A DNA stretch of 64,000 bases, from contig CAWJJG010000010.1 in the NCBI GenBank assembly GCA_963843085.1, positions 186,001 to 250,000 on the forward strand, in the 5' to 3' direction. Position numbers and translations under genes: made by a program. Source of the stretch: DASUPK01 sp963843085 (lineage in GTDB: Bacteria; Actinomycetota; Thermoleophilia; Solirubrobacterales; 70-9). The notes below the pieces were generated by a model that searched no databases, was not told the DNA's origin, and saw only the letters and a program-made list of their open reading frames with translations. This document shows positions 46,580 through 54,953 of this stretch, one piece after another; within the stretch, counting starts at the first letter, position 1, and every line of letters begins with the position of its first letter.

Positions 46580-46940
46580 GGGGCCGAATCGGATTCGACT
46601 TGGGCCTTTGTGTGATCAGGTTGCAGGCCGAGGTTCCAGGAGGCCTCGTTAAACACCTGGACCAACCAATACGTGCGGACCATGAGTTCGCTCTCGCCGC
46701 TTAGCTAGAACCTAAGCAGCGTGTGTCGGCCCACCCGAGCCCGAGGGGTGGGGTCACCGGCATCAGAATCGGGCTCACCCGGCCGGCTCGTCCCGTCCGG
46801 CCGGGGAAATCAAAGGGACTTGGCCCCTCGGCATCTCTCGCCGGCTGCAGAGGTCAAGGGGCGAGAACGAAGCGCCGGCTAAGCCTGTAGACGCCGATCG
46901 CCGAATCCCGAGGACGCGGGTTCAAATCCCGCCGGCTCCA
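46580..46940 (+). ncRNA. ssrA: Transfer-messenger RNA (tmRNA)
   Basis: The 5' end GGGGCCGAATCGGATTCGAC and the 3' end GCGGGTTCAAATCCCGCCGG (then CTCCA) are diagnostic. GGGGCCG pairs with CGGCTCC as the acceptor stem with one G-T pair, then A is the discriminator; CCA is not encoded. AGGCCTCGTTAAAC precedes the tag frame. Resume codon GCG at 46675 reads A-D-H-E-F-A-L-A-A to TAG 46702, a nine-codon proteolysis tag with the usual ALAA end. Length 361 bases. With SmpB it rescues ribosomes stalled on broken mRNAs. Confidence 0.96.
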
Positions 46941-46941
46941 T

Positions 46942-48057
46942 TTGACCGCCATTCGTGGGCGGACCGTCCTCGACCTGGCCGTGATCGCCGCCGGAACGAT
47001 CGGCGGCGGGTGGCTGGCGGATCGGGCGGGACTGCCATCCGGCTACCTGTTCGCCGCGATCGTCGTCGGCCTGATCTACGCCCTGGCCGCACCGGGGCGG
47101 GTCAAGCTGCCGCCTGCGGCATTTCGAGTCGGCCAGGCTGTGACGGGCGTCGCGCTGGGGACCTTCGTTCAGTCCGCCGTCCTCACCGGCCTCGGCTGGC
47201 GGTGGATCCCGGTGCTCCTCGTCAGTGCCGCGACGCTCGCCCTGACGATCGGCGCCGGCATCGTGCTGACGCGGATCGCGGACCTCGACCGCCCGACGGC
47301 CTCGCTCGGCATGGTTGCGGGCGGAGCCTCCGGCATCGTCGCGATGGCTGGAGACCTCGGGGGCGACGACAGGCTCGTGGCCTTCATGCAGTACCTCCGC
47401 GTGCTCGTCATCACGCTGCTCACGCCGCTCTTGGTGCCGCTGGCTTTCGGCGTTCACTCCGGTGCCGGTCCCGATCAGGGCCCGATGCTCGGCGACCTCG
47501 GCGGCTGGGTGCTCACGGTCGCGGCGGCGACGGTGGGGGCCGCGCTCGGCTCCCTGCTGCGACTTCCCGCGCCCTCGCTGCTGGGACCGCTGATCCTCGC
47601 CTCCGTGCTTTCGATCAGCGGACTGACGGGCGACACACAGGTCCCGGCGCTCGCGCGAGAGACGGCATTCGCGCTGATCGGCCTCTGGATCGGCCTGAGT
47701 TTCGACCGGCAGACGATGAGCAGGATCAGGCGCCTGGCGATGCCCGTCGCGGGTTCGATCGCGGCCCTGCTGGTCGGCTGCTTCGTCCTCGGCTGGGCGC
47801 TGTCGGTGACCGCCGACGTCTCGCTGCTCGAGGGCTACCTGGCGACCACCCCGGGGGGTCTCTATGCGGTGCTTCCCATCGCCTACGGCGCCGGAGCGAA
47901 CATGACCTTCGTCCTGGCGGTCCAGAGCCTGCGACTGCTGGCGATGATCATCGCGGCACCGGCCGTGGTCGCCTGGCTGGTCAGATCCGAGGAGCGTCGG
48001 GGGATCCCCTCGGATATCGCCGAGCGCGAGGCCGAGACGGCGATGGCGCCTCGGTAG
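46942..48057 (+). CDS. AbrB-family multi-spanning membrane protein
   Basis: 371 residues with about ten hydrophobic helices in two similar halves, the layout of the bacterial AbrB/ammonia monooxygenase-like transporter family. VIAAGTIGGGWLADRAGLPS and IGLSFDRQTMSRIRRLAMPV contain the first-half and second-half signatures; YLATTPGGLYAVLPIAYGAG is also typical. Substrate is not known for the family. TTG 46942 starts one base after the tmRNA end and has no ribosome-binding site; a later start is possible. Confidence 0.75.
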   Translation: MTAIRGRTVLDLAVIAAGTIGGGWLADRAGLPSGYLFAAIVVGLIYALAAPGRVKLPPAAFRVGQAVTGVALGTFVQSAVLTGLGWRWIPVLLVSAATLALTIGAGIVLTRIADLDRPTASLGMVAGGASGIVAMAGDLGGDDRLVAFMQYLRVLVITLLTPLLVPLAFGVHSGAGPDQGPMLGDLGGWVLTVAAATVGAALGSLLRLPAPSLLGPLILASVLSISGLTGDTQVPALARETAFALIGLWIGLSFDRQTMSRIRRLAMPVAGSIAALLVGCFVLGWALSVTADVSLLEGYLATTPGGLYAVLPIAYGAGANMTFVLAVQSLRLLAMIIAAPAVVAWLVRSEERRGIPSDIAEREAETAMAPR

Positions 48058-48094
48058 GCTCCCGTCCCTCGCAACCGGCAGAGGGGAGTTGGAC

Positions 48095-48937
48095 ATGGCG
48101 ATTTCGGAGCGCGAATCCAGGGAGATCGAGGCGGCTAACGAGTCCGGCACCATCCCCGTCGTCTTCATTCACGGTCTCTGGCTGCTGCCGTCGAGCTGGC
48201 AGCCCTGGGGCGAGCTCTTCAAGAAGGGCGGTCACGCTCCCGTCATGCCTGACTGGCCGGGTGACGCGGATACGGTCGAGCAGGCGCGCGCTAATCCGGA
48301 CGCGATCGCGAAGAACACGATCGGATCGATCATCGACCACACCGCCGAGGTGATCGCCGGCCTCGACGAGAAGCCCGCGATCGTCGGGCATTCGTTCGGT
48401 GGCCTGTTCAGCCAGCTGCTTGCCGGCCGCGGGCTTTCGGTCACAGCCGTTGCGATCGACCCGGCGCCGTATCGCGGGATCCTGGGCCTGCCGGTCTCGA
48501 CGCTTCGATCGGCGCTGCCGATCCTCCGCAACCCGCTCAATCGCGGCAAGGCCAAGAGCCTCACCTTCGAGCAGTTTCAGTACGGCTGGACGAACGCGAT
48601 CGACGACGAAGATGAGGCACGGCGCCTCTACGACACCTACCACGTGCCGGGCCCGGCGACCGTGCTGATGCAGGGCGGGAACGCGAACCTGAATCCAGCG
48701 ACCCAAGCCAAGGTGGACACGAGGAATCCGGATCGCGGCCCGCTCCTGCTGATCTCGGGTGACTCCGACAACACGGTCCCGACCTCGCTCGTCAGGGCTC
48801 AATTCAGAAAGCAGCAGCCCAACCGCGGCACCACCGAGCTCAAGGCGATTCCCGGCCGCGGTCACTCCCTGACGATCGACCACGGTTGGCAGGAGGTCGC
48901 GCAGGCCGCGCTCGATTTCGTCAATCGATTCGCCTGA
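48095..48937 (+). CDS. Alpha/beta-fold hydrolase
   Basis: 280 residues from ATG 48095 with GAGGGGAG upstream. IPVVFIHGLWLLPSSWQPWG holds the oxyanion HG motif; AIVGHSFGGLFSQLLAGRGL is the nucleophile elbow (Ser in GHSFGG). The Asp is likely in ISGDSDNTVP and the His in AIPGRGHSLTIDHG. It lacks a signal peptide, so it is cytoplasmic. Substrate unknown; esterase, haloperoxidase-like or epoxide-type activities are possible. Confidence 0.86.
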   Translation: MAISERESREIEAANESGTIPVVFIHGLWLLPSSWQPWGELFKKGGHAPVMPDWPGDADTVEQARANPDAIAKNTIGSIIDHTAEVIAGLDEKPAIVGHSFGGLFSQLLAGRGLSVTAVAIDPAPYRGILGLPVSTLRSALPILRNPLNRGKAKSLTFEQFQYGWTNAIDDEDEARRLYDTYHVPGPATVLMQGGNANLNPATQAKVDTRNPDRGPLLLISGDSDNTVPTSLVRAQFRKQQPNRGTTELKAIPGRGHSLTIDHGWQEVAQAALDFVNRFA

Positions 48938-49177
48938 GGTCTCGATTGCGAACTAGTCGGTAGGCCCGGGGCGCTTGACAGGCAGGTTTGCGGGAAATCC
49001 CCCAGTGGGGATGCTCTGGACCACTGATGTAGTTCACACCTCGCTGACGCGCGCTCCGCGAATCACCTTCTAGCCCCACGTCGAGAGGTCACCTGGCCGC
49101 TTAACGATCCTTTCACGTGGGCTTTATCCGCCATGTCCAATGTACGGCCGAGATCGTCGACCGAGAGGAGAGCGACG

Positions 49178-49345
49178 ATGCGAGGACGTTCGATTTGGAA
49201 CGCGGGCGGTTGGGGTGGATTCGTCGGTGCGTTGTTCGGGCTCAGCTTGCTCATGCATGGCGCGATTGCCGCAAGTGCGGTGATGATGACCGCGGCTCTC
49301 CTGTTGCTTGCCTGGTCACTCTGGCTTGGGCATGGCAGGCAGTAG
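49178..49345 (+). CDS. Small two-helix membrane protein
   Basis: 55 residues from ATG 49178, preceded by GAGAGGAGAG, an excellent ribosome-binding site. Two hydrophobic stretches (GGFVGALFGLSLLMHGAIAA, VMMTAALLLLAWSLWLG) are joined by a short turn. No family is recognised. The preceding ~240 bases carry no gene but a TTGACA (48975-48980) and the small stem ATCCCC/GGGGAT (48997-49012). Confidence 0.55.
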   Translation: MRGRSIWNAGGWGGFVGALFGLSLLMHGAIAASAVMMTAALLLLAWSLWLGHGRQ

Positions 49346-49400
49346 GGGCAACCGCGAAAGAATCAGAAGATCCTTAGGCACGAGGCGTAGCCTTTCTGGG

Positions 49401-50606
49401 GTGAAGTATCTGCGCCGTATCTCCAGCCGCCGCCTGGTTGCGCTGTGCGCTGCAACCGCGGCGGTCGGCGTGGGAGCCACCGCATTGGCCATGGCCGCGA
49501 CGGGCGGCGGCCCGACGCCCCCCGCGGAGCCCCTGCCGGTCGCCGTGCACGACGCGCTCACTGCGCCCACGGTCCAGGGAGTCACCGCGCGCATCCACTT
49601 CACGAACGATCTGATCGCCGGCTCCAGCGTGCAGGGGGCGGATCCGCTCCTCACCGGCGCCTCCGGGCGGCTCTGGGCCACCTCCGACGGGCAGCTTCGC
49701 CTCGAGCTCCAGGCTGATTCGAGCGCCGAGGGCGCCACGAGCGACAGCCAGGTGGTCTCGGACGGACACAGCTGGTTCGTCTACGACTCCGGCTCCAACA
49801 CGGTCTTCAAGGGAACGGTCCCCGCCGATCATGGCGGCGCGGATGGGCAGAGCTCGGCGCAGGAGCAGCCGCCTTCGCTCGACCAGGTCAAGAAGGGCAT
49901 CGCGAAGCTCGCGGAGCACGCCGCGGTGGGTGGAGCCGAGCCGACCGACATCGCAGGCCAGCCGGCCTACAGCGTCCGCGTCGAGCCCCAGGGCAGCCCG
50001 GGGCTTCTCGGCGGCGCCGAGCTCGCCTGGGACGCGGTGCACGGCACGCCTCTCCGGGCAGCCGTCTACGCGAAGGGCGACAGCTCGCCGGTGCTCGAGC
50101 TGAAGGTGACCGACATCTCCTTCGGCTCCGTTCCATCGTCAGTCTTCGACGTCACGCCGCCGCCCGATGCCCAGGTCACCGACGTGAGCCCGCCGGCACA
50201 CCAAGACAGGGGCACGAGCGACCCGCAGCCGGTCACCGGCCTGCAGGCGGTCCAGCAGCAGACCTCCTTCCCGGTCAGCGCCCCCGACAAGCTCGCCGGG
50301 CTTCCCCAGAGTGAGGTCCGGCTCATCCAGAGCGGAAAGGACTCGGGAGCGCTGATCACCTACGGGAAAGGCCTCGGCGGCATGGCCGTGATCGAGCGGC
50401 CAGCCGACCTGTCTCACGGCTCCACCGCCTCGAACGGGAACCACGGACAGCTCAGCCTTCCGCAGGTGTCCGTGAACGGAGCCCATGGCCAGGAGCTCGA
50501 CACCGCCCTCGGGAGCATGGTGACCTTCCAGCGCAACGGCGTGCAGTACACGGTTCTCGCCTCGGCTCCGCCGGCCACGGTGCTGGCCGCAGCGCAAGAC
50601 CTGTAG
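49401..50606 (+). CDS. Exported LolA/RseB-like lipoprotein-carrier-type protein
   Basis: About 401 residues from GTG 49401. The signal region is LRRISSRRLVALCAATAAVG followed by a hydrophobic core to about residue 35. The N-terminal domain (GVTARIHFTNDLIAGSSVQG, LWATSDGQLRLELQADS, GHSWFVYDSGSNTVF) resembles the half-barrel of LolA/RseB proteins of actinobacteria. The C-terminal ~150 residues look like a DUF4367-type domain. It is followed three bases later by an ABC transporter pair. Confidence 0.7.
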   Translation: MKYLRRISSRRLVALCAATAAVGVGATALAMAATGGGPTPPAEPLPVAVHDALTAPTVQGVTARIHFTNDLIAGSSVQGADPLLTGASGRLWATSDGQLRLELQADSSAEGATSDSQVVSDGHSWFVYDSGSNTVFKGTVPADHGGADGQSSAQEQPPSLDQVKKGIAKLAEHAAVGGAEPTDIAGQPAYSVRVEPQGSPGLLGGAELAWDAVHGTPLRAAVYAKGDSSPVLELKVTDISFGSVPSSVFDVTPPPDAQVTDVSPPAHQDRGTSDPQPVTGLQAVQQQTSFPVSAPDKLAGLPQSEVRLIQSGKDSGALITYGKGLGGMAVIERPADLSHGSTASNGNHGQLSLPQVSVNGAHGQELDTALGSMVTFQRNGVQYTVLASAPPATVLAAAQDL

Positions 50607-50609
50607 TCG

Positions 50610-51569
50610 ATGGCGGAGTCTCCGCCGATCGAGGTCCGCGGGCTCGTCAAGCGCTATGGGGAGATCACCGCGGTCGAAGGCGTCGACCTGAACGTCAACT
50701 CCGGTGACGTGTTCGGCTATCTGGGGCCGAACGGAGCCGGCAAGACGACATCGCTGCGGATGATGATGGGGTTGATTCGGCCAACCGAGGGATCCGTGCG
50801 GCTCTTCGGCCGTGATCCCCAGATCAGTGTCACGGCGCTCAACGGGGTGGCGGGCTTCGTCGAGGCGCCGATGTTCTACCCGTACCTGAGCGGTCTGGAC
50901 AACCTGAAGCTCTGCGCGGCGTTCGATGGCGGGGAGGGGAGCGCGACGATCGACGAGGTCCTGGAGATCGTGGAGCTGCGAGACCGCGCCGGAGACAAGG
51001 TCAAGGGCTACTCGCACGGCATGCGACAGCGCCTGGGGATCGCGTCAGCGCTCCTTCGCAGCCCTCGCCTGCTGCTGCTGGATGAGCCCGCCACCGGCCT
51101 TGATCCTGCCGGAATGCGGGACATGCGCCTGCTGATTCGCGATCTCGGCGAGCGCGGGATCACGGTGCTCCTCTCCAGCCATCAGATGAACGAGGTGGAG
51201 GAGCTCTGCAACCGCGTCGCGATCATCCGCAAGGGGCGGGTGGCATACGAGGGCTCCCTCGCCGAGCTTCGCAGCAAGGCCGGAGTCAGCTACCGGCTGC
51301 GGACCACCGACGATACGAAGGCCAGGGAGGTCTGCACGGACCAGCAGGGCATCGAGGAGCTCGCGACCTCCAACGGCGACCTTGCGTTCAAGGCCGAGGG
51401 CGAGGAGGCCGTCGCTGCCCTCTCGATCGCCCTGACCGAGTCGGGAGCGGCCGTGTTGGAGCTGACGCCGCAGCAGGCCACGCTCGAGGATCTCTTCTTC
51501 CGGCTCACGGAAGGCGACGAGGCCGGGCGAGCGGCGCACACGAGAGAGCTCATCGAGGAGCTGGCATGA
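50610..51569 (+). CDS. ABC transporter ATP-binding protein
   Basis: 319 residues. Walker A YLGPNGAGKTTSLRMMMGL, signature GYSHGMRQRLGIASAL and Walker B LLLLDEPATGLDPAG are intact, with switch His in LLSSHQMNEV. The C-terminal ~100 residues are the domain found in ABC-2 drug/antibiotic exporters. The stop overlaps the permease start as ATGA. The partner exported protein upstream suggests the system moves a lipid or drug, but substrate is unassigned. Confidence 0.92.
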   Translation: MAESPPIEVRGLVKRYGEITAVEGVDLNVNSGDVFGYLGPNGAGKTTSLRMMMGLIRPTEGSVRLFGRDPQISVTALNGVAGFVEAPMFYPYLSGLDNLKLCAAFDGGEGSATIDEVLEIVELRDRAGDKVKGYSHGMRQRLGIASALLRSPRLLLLDEPATGLDPAGMRDMRLLIRDLGERGITVLLSSHQMNEVEELCNRVAIIRKGRVAYEGSLAELRSKAGVSYRLRTTDDTKAREVCTDQQGIEELATSNGDLAFKAEGEEAVAALSIALTESGAAVLELTPQQATLEDLFFRLTEGDEAGRAAHTRELIEELA

Positions 51570-52384
51570 AGCCGGGTGTGCTGACCGTGTACCGCTGGGA
51601 GCTGCGCAAGCTCCGCGCGCAGAAGCGGACCTATCTCGGCTTGGGGGCGGCGGCCGCGGTTCCGATCATCTTCGTGATCGCCCTCGTGACCGGCGGCGGG
51701 CGTCCGAACGACGTCGCCTTCGGCAAGTACGTCCACGACACCGGGCTTGCGGTGCCGCTCGTGCTGCTGCTGTTCGGCTCGATCTGGTTGTTCCCGCTGA
51801 TCACGGCGCTCGTGGCGGGCGACATCGTCGCCTCCGAGGACCGCAACGCCACGCTCAAGATGATCCTGACCCGTTCAGTCGAACGTCATCAGGTCTTCAC
51901 GGGCAAGGCCCTCGCAGCGATCACGTACGCAGTGATCGCAATCTCGATCGCCGGAGTCGTCGCGCTCGGGGCGGGCATCCTGGCGTCGGGCTTCAATCCC
52001 GTTACGACGCTCTCGGGAACGGTTGTCTCTGCGCCGAAGGGGCTCGAGCTGGTCGGCGCCAGCCTGGTCGTCTATCTGCTCCCCATCCTCGCAATCGCCT
52101 GCATCGGGCTTCTGCTTTCCACCGTCTTCCGAAACAGCGGCGCCGCAATCGTGGGAACCCTCATGTTCTCCCTGCTCGTTCAGCTCGTCGGCATCCTGCC
52201 GGGGCTGAGCGGGCTGCATCCCTACCTGCTCAGCACCCAGTTCAACGCCTGGCAGGGCCTGCTTCGGACCCCGGCGGACTGGGCGCCGATCGTGCGCTCC
52301 CTCTGGGTCTGCGCCCTCTACGGGCTGCCGGCCCTGATGGCCGCCATGCTCGTCTTCCTGCGCCGGGACGTCGCGGAGAGCTAA
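51566..52384 (+). CDS. ABC-2 type permease
   Basis: 272 residues, six hydrophobic segments: YLGLGAAAAVPIIFVIALVT, VLLLFGSIWLFPLITALVAG, then four more ending SLWVCALYGLPALMAAMLVF. The motif SEDRNATLKMILTRSVERHQ between the second and third helix is typical of ABC-2 permeases (NatB/CcmA-like). It works with the ATPase upstream. A run of ~150 bases after it has no supported gene. Confidence 0.87.
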   Translation: MKPGVLTVYRWELRKLRAQKRTYLGLGAAAAVPIIFVIALVTGGGRPNDVAFGKYVHDTGLAVPLVLLLFGSIWLFPLITALVAGDIVASEDRNATLKMILTRSVERHQVFTGKALAAITYAVIAISIAGVVALGAGILASGFNPVTTLSGTVVSAPKGLELVGASLVVYLLPILAIACIGLLLSTVFRNSGAAIVGTLMFSLLVQLVGILPGLSGLHPYLLSTQFNAWQGLLRTPADWAPIVRSLWVCALYGLPALMAAMLVFLRRDVAES

Positions 52385-52538
52385 GGCCGAGCGGCTTTTC
52401 ACCTCGCGTTCATCTTCGCGGGACGATCTCGGTGTCGTACTCCTTGACCCGGCCATCCGGAGCGCGTCCTCTCCCTTCCCGGCGAGGTCGGCCACCATCC
52501 CCTCCCGCGCGAGGACCTGGGTCAGCTACTCGCACCGA

Positions 52539-53150
52539 TCACTCGCGCGGCTCCCGCCACATCGGCCAGAGGCGGGGGCCGCGCGGCAGGCCCCGCTCCC
52601 CGCGCACCCGGAAGCCGTGCCGCGCGTAGAAGTCCAGGTTCTGCTCCTTCGATGACTCGAGGTACGCGCCGACCCCATCGCGGTCGCACTCCTCGAGGAT
52701 CGGGGCCATCATCGCCGAGCCCAGGCCGTGTCCCCGGGCCGAGGGATCTGTTCCGAGTATCGCCAGGTACCAGTGGGACGGCTCGGTGGGGTGGACCCGC
52801 TGAGCGCCGAGCATGCCGTTGATCACCATCGGCATGCGGAGCGCCAGCCGAGGGTGGAGCAGGCAGGTCGCGTAGGTGACGTCCTGCCGCGCAGTGGTGT
52901 GCCACCGGTCGGGTGCCGCCCAGACCGCGGCGCTCCGCAGCCCGTCGTCGGTCCAGATCTCGCCGTGCGGGTGAATGTCGCGCAGGCGCATACCAAAGAG
53001 GCGCTCCAGGACCCGTGGCCGGAGGCGCTCGGGTCGGCACGCCCAGGCCGCGACCGGGTCCTCGTGGAAGGCGCGAGCCAGCATCCGCGCGAGCTGCGGC
53101 AGCTCCTCCGTCTGCGCCCGACGGGGGGCGACCGCGACGCGGTCAGCCAT
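52539..53150 (-). CDS. GNAT-family N-acetyltransferase
   Basis: 203 residues. The acetyl-CoA loop is LGTDPSARGHGLGSAMMAPI, and the final YLESSKEQNLDFYARHGFRV is a typical GNAT motif B. QTEELPQLARMLARAFHEDP starts the domain. The acyl acceptor is unknown. It overlaps the membrane protein upstream by eight bases, so they are co-translated. Confidence 0.86.
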   Translation of the reverse strand: MADRVAVAPRRAQTEELPQLARMLARAFHEDPVAAWACRPERLRPRVLERLFGMRLRDIHPHGEIWTDDGLRSAAVWAAPDRWHTTARQDVTYATCLLHPRLALRMPMVINGMLGAQRVHPTEPSHWYLAILGTDPSARGHGLGSAMMAPILEECDRDGVGAYLESSKEQNLDFYARHGFRVRGERGLPRGPRLWPMWREPRE

Positions 53151-53559
53151 TCGGCAGGGAGGAGCCCGCGAAGAAGAAGAACCAGGCCTCGAACGCGAGG
53201 CAGCCGGCCACCGCGCAGATCACCACGACCCGCTCGACCCCGCCGATCCCGTACTTCCGCTGGACGTCGCCGTCGCGCTCGTCGCGCATGCTTCGCAGCC
53301 ACGGCGAGGTCTGGCGGGCGGTCGCGGGCCGCCCGGTCAGGTCGTCGTATCTGTTGTTGAGCCAGGTGAGCACGAATGCCAGGGCGAAGACGCACATCGC
53401 CAGCACGACCACCACGGTGAAGAGCGCGGTCATGCTGATGTTGTTGAGGTTGCCCTGGACCTTGGAACCGACCCAGACAGCGAACAGGGGCGCCCCCGTC
53501 CAGAGGTTGATGGAGCAGACGGCGGACGCGGTGATCAGTCCGATCTTCTTCAGCGCCAT
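53143..53559 (-). CDS. Small membrane protein, hypothetical
   Basis: 138 residues from ATG 53559. Three hydrophobic segments are visible: ITASAVCSINLWTGAPLFAVW, ALFTVVVVLAMCVFALAFVL and VERVVVICAVAGCLAFEAWF. A charged loop (SMRDERDGDVQRKYGIGG) separates the last two. No family is recognised. It lies between a short zinc-type protein and the acetyltransferase on the same strand. Confidence 0.68.
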   Translation of the reverse strand: MALKKIGLITASAVCSINLWTGAPLFAVWVGSKVQGNLNNISMTALFTVVVVLAMCVFALAFVLTWLNNRYDDLTGRPATARQTSPWLRSMRDERDGDVQRKYGIGGVERVVVICAVAGCLAFEAWFFFFAGSSLPNG

Positions 53560-53572
53560 ACGCCCGCCTACA

Positions 53573-53845
53573 TTACCTACGGTGGAGTAGCTTTGCGACG
53601 ATTCCCGGCTTGCGCGGCTCGACCTCCTCGCGGAGCGGGAGCCGGCCCTGCTTGCGGGCGGCCAGCACGCAGCCCGAGTGTGCATGGCGGCGGCGCGAGC
53701 TGTCTCCCTCCGGCGTGACCAGCATGTGCTCGCTCAGCGAGGGAAGATGGCTCCCGCAGAGCGGGCAGCGGTAGGTCGCGGGCTTCCGGTTCGCCGCCGG
53801 GCGGATCGCGTACCAGCGCGCCCTGAAGAAGTCGTCGCGGCTCAT
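53573..53845 (-). CDS. Small basic protein with a zinc-binding CxxC motif
   Basis: 90 residues from ATG 53845. CPLCGSHLPSLSEHMLVTPE plus HAHSGCVLAARKQGRL could bind zinc with two Cys, a His cluster and a later Cys. The C-terminus is basic. Most likely nucleic-acid or protein binding; function unknown. A TTG at 53923 would add 26 residues, but the promoter at 53911-53939 overlaps it, so 53845 is preferred. Confidence 0.6.
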   Translation of the reverse strand: MSRDDFFRARWYAIRPAANRKPATYRCPLCGSHLPSLSEHMLVTPEGDSSRRRHAHSGCVLAARKQGRLPLREEVEPRKPGIVAKLLHRR

Positions 53846-53910
53846 CCTCCACGCCTCGCCCGCGCCGCCGTTCCGGCGCGGCTCGTCGGTGAATCCACTT
53901 TCATACTGAG

Positions 53911-53939
53911 TTCGTAGACGCAACGTCGGAGCTAGTCAA
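53911..53939 (-). promoter_or_regulatory. Sigma70-type promoter for the zinc-type protein operon
   Basis: On the minus strand TTGACT (53939-53934) and TACGAA (53916-53911) are 17 bases apart, a strong sigma70-like match. Transcription would begin near 53903 and read the genes at 53573-53845, 53143-53559 and 52539-53150. Confidence 0.6.
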
Positions 53940-53951
53940 GGAGGTTGGACG

Positions 53952-54833
53952 GTGGGGAGCGAACAGCGGTCATCGGCGGCGCCGGACGATGGGCTTGACG
54001 AGCTTCGTGCGGGGATGCAGGCGATCTGGGGGGCTGTGGCCCCCGGCTGGGAGGAGCACGCCGACCTGGTGGACAGCCGGACGGAGGGAATCACGCGGGC
54101 GATGCTTGAGGCAGCCTCCCTGGATTCCGGCAGCCGGGTGCTGGAGCTCGCCTGCGGCCCTGGCGGGCTTGGCATCGCGGCGGCCGAGCGAGTGGGCGAG
54201 AACGGGGAGGTCGTCCTCTCGGACGTCGCCCCGCAGATGACCGCGATCGCCGCGGCGCGCGCCGAGGCGCGCGGGCTGGGCAACGTGACGACGCTCGAGC
54301 TCGATCTGGAGCGAATTGACCAGCCCAATGGCTCGTACGACGCCGTGCTGTGTCGCGAGGGGCTGATGGTCGTGCCAGATCACGACCTCGCCGCGCGGGA
54401 GATCCGGCGGGTGTTGCGCCCCGGGGGCTGCGCCGTGATCGCGGTCTGGGGGCCCAGGGATCGCAACCCCTGGCTTGGCGCGTTGTTCGACGCCGTCGGG
54501 GATCAGCTGGGCGGCACCTTCCCTCCGCCGGGCATGCCGGGCCCATTCGCCCTCGACGATCGCGACAGGCTCCTCGCCGTGCTCACCGGAGCGGGCTTCG
54601 AGGAGGTCGCGATCGAGGAGGTGGAGGTGCCGTGGTCCGGCGAGTCGTTCGACCAATGGTGGCTGGTCACGGTCGCGCTCGCGGGGCCGCTCTCGAAGTT
54701 GCTCGAGGCGCAGCCGCCGGAAGCTGTCGATGAGATCCGGTCGCACGCTCGCGACGAGCTGGCCACCTACGAAACGCCGGACGGGCTCGAGATCCCGGGT
54801 CTGACCCTCGTGGCTGCCGCTCGGCGCGCCTAG
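53952..54833 (+). CDS. Class I SAM-dependent methyltransferase
   Basis: 293 residues from GTG 53952 with AAGGAGG upstream. Motif I is VLELACGPGGLGIAAAERVG, then VVLSDVAPQMTAIAAARAEA, YDAVLCREGLMVVPDHDLAA and VLRPGGCAVIAVWGPRDRNP. The plan (N-terminal helix, Rossmann core, C-terminal cap) is like that of the enzyme at 15432. Substrate unknown. Confidence 0.84.
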   Translation: MGSEQRSSAAPDDGLDELRAGMQAIWGAVAPGWEEHADLVDSRTEGITRAMLEAASLDSGSRVLELACGPGGLGIAAAERVGENGEVVLSDVAPQMTAIAAARAEARGLGNVTTLELDLERIDQPNGSYDAVLCREGLMVVPDHDLAAREIRRVLRPGGCAVIAVWGPRDRNPWLGALFDAVGDQLGGTFPPPGMPGPFALDDRDRLLAVLTGAGFEEVAIEEVEVPWSGESFDQWWLVTVALAGPLSKLLEAQPPEAVDEIRSHARDELATYETPDGLEIPGLTLVAAARRA

Positions 54834-54850
54834 CCTGCGATCGCGATAGA

Positions 54851-54897
54851 GCCGCCAGCCCCGCCAGGGTGAGGGATCGGAGGGCGGGGCTGACGGC
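54851..54897. terminator. Strong bidirectional terminator hairpin
   Basis: GCCGCCAGCCCCGCC (54851-54865) faces GGCGGGGCTGACGGC (54883-54897), one mismatch in 15, loop of 17 bases. It lies 18 bases past the methyltransferase stop and before the convergent RTX gene. Confidence 0.75.
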
Positions 54898-54953
54898 CTA
54901 GTCCGACATACGGGGCATCGGCCGCGCGGGATTGCCTCGGCGGGCCGGCTCGT

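Noticed and set aside
46600..46900. tRNA genes near the tmRNA
   Set aside because: The only T-loop motif (GGTTCAAATCC) belongs to the tmRNA itself.
48975..48998. Promoter with TTGACA upstream of the small membrane protein
   Set aside because: The -35 is perfect, but no acceptable -10 sequence lies 16-18 bases downstream.
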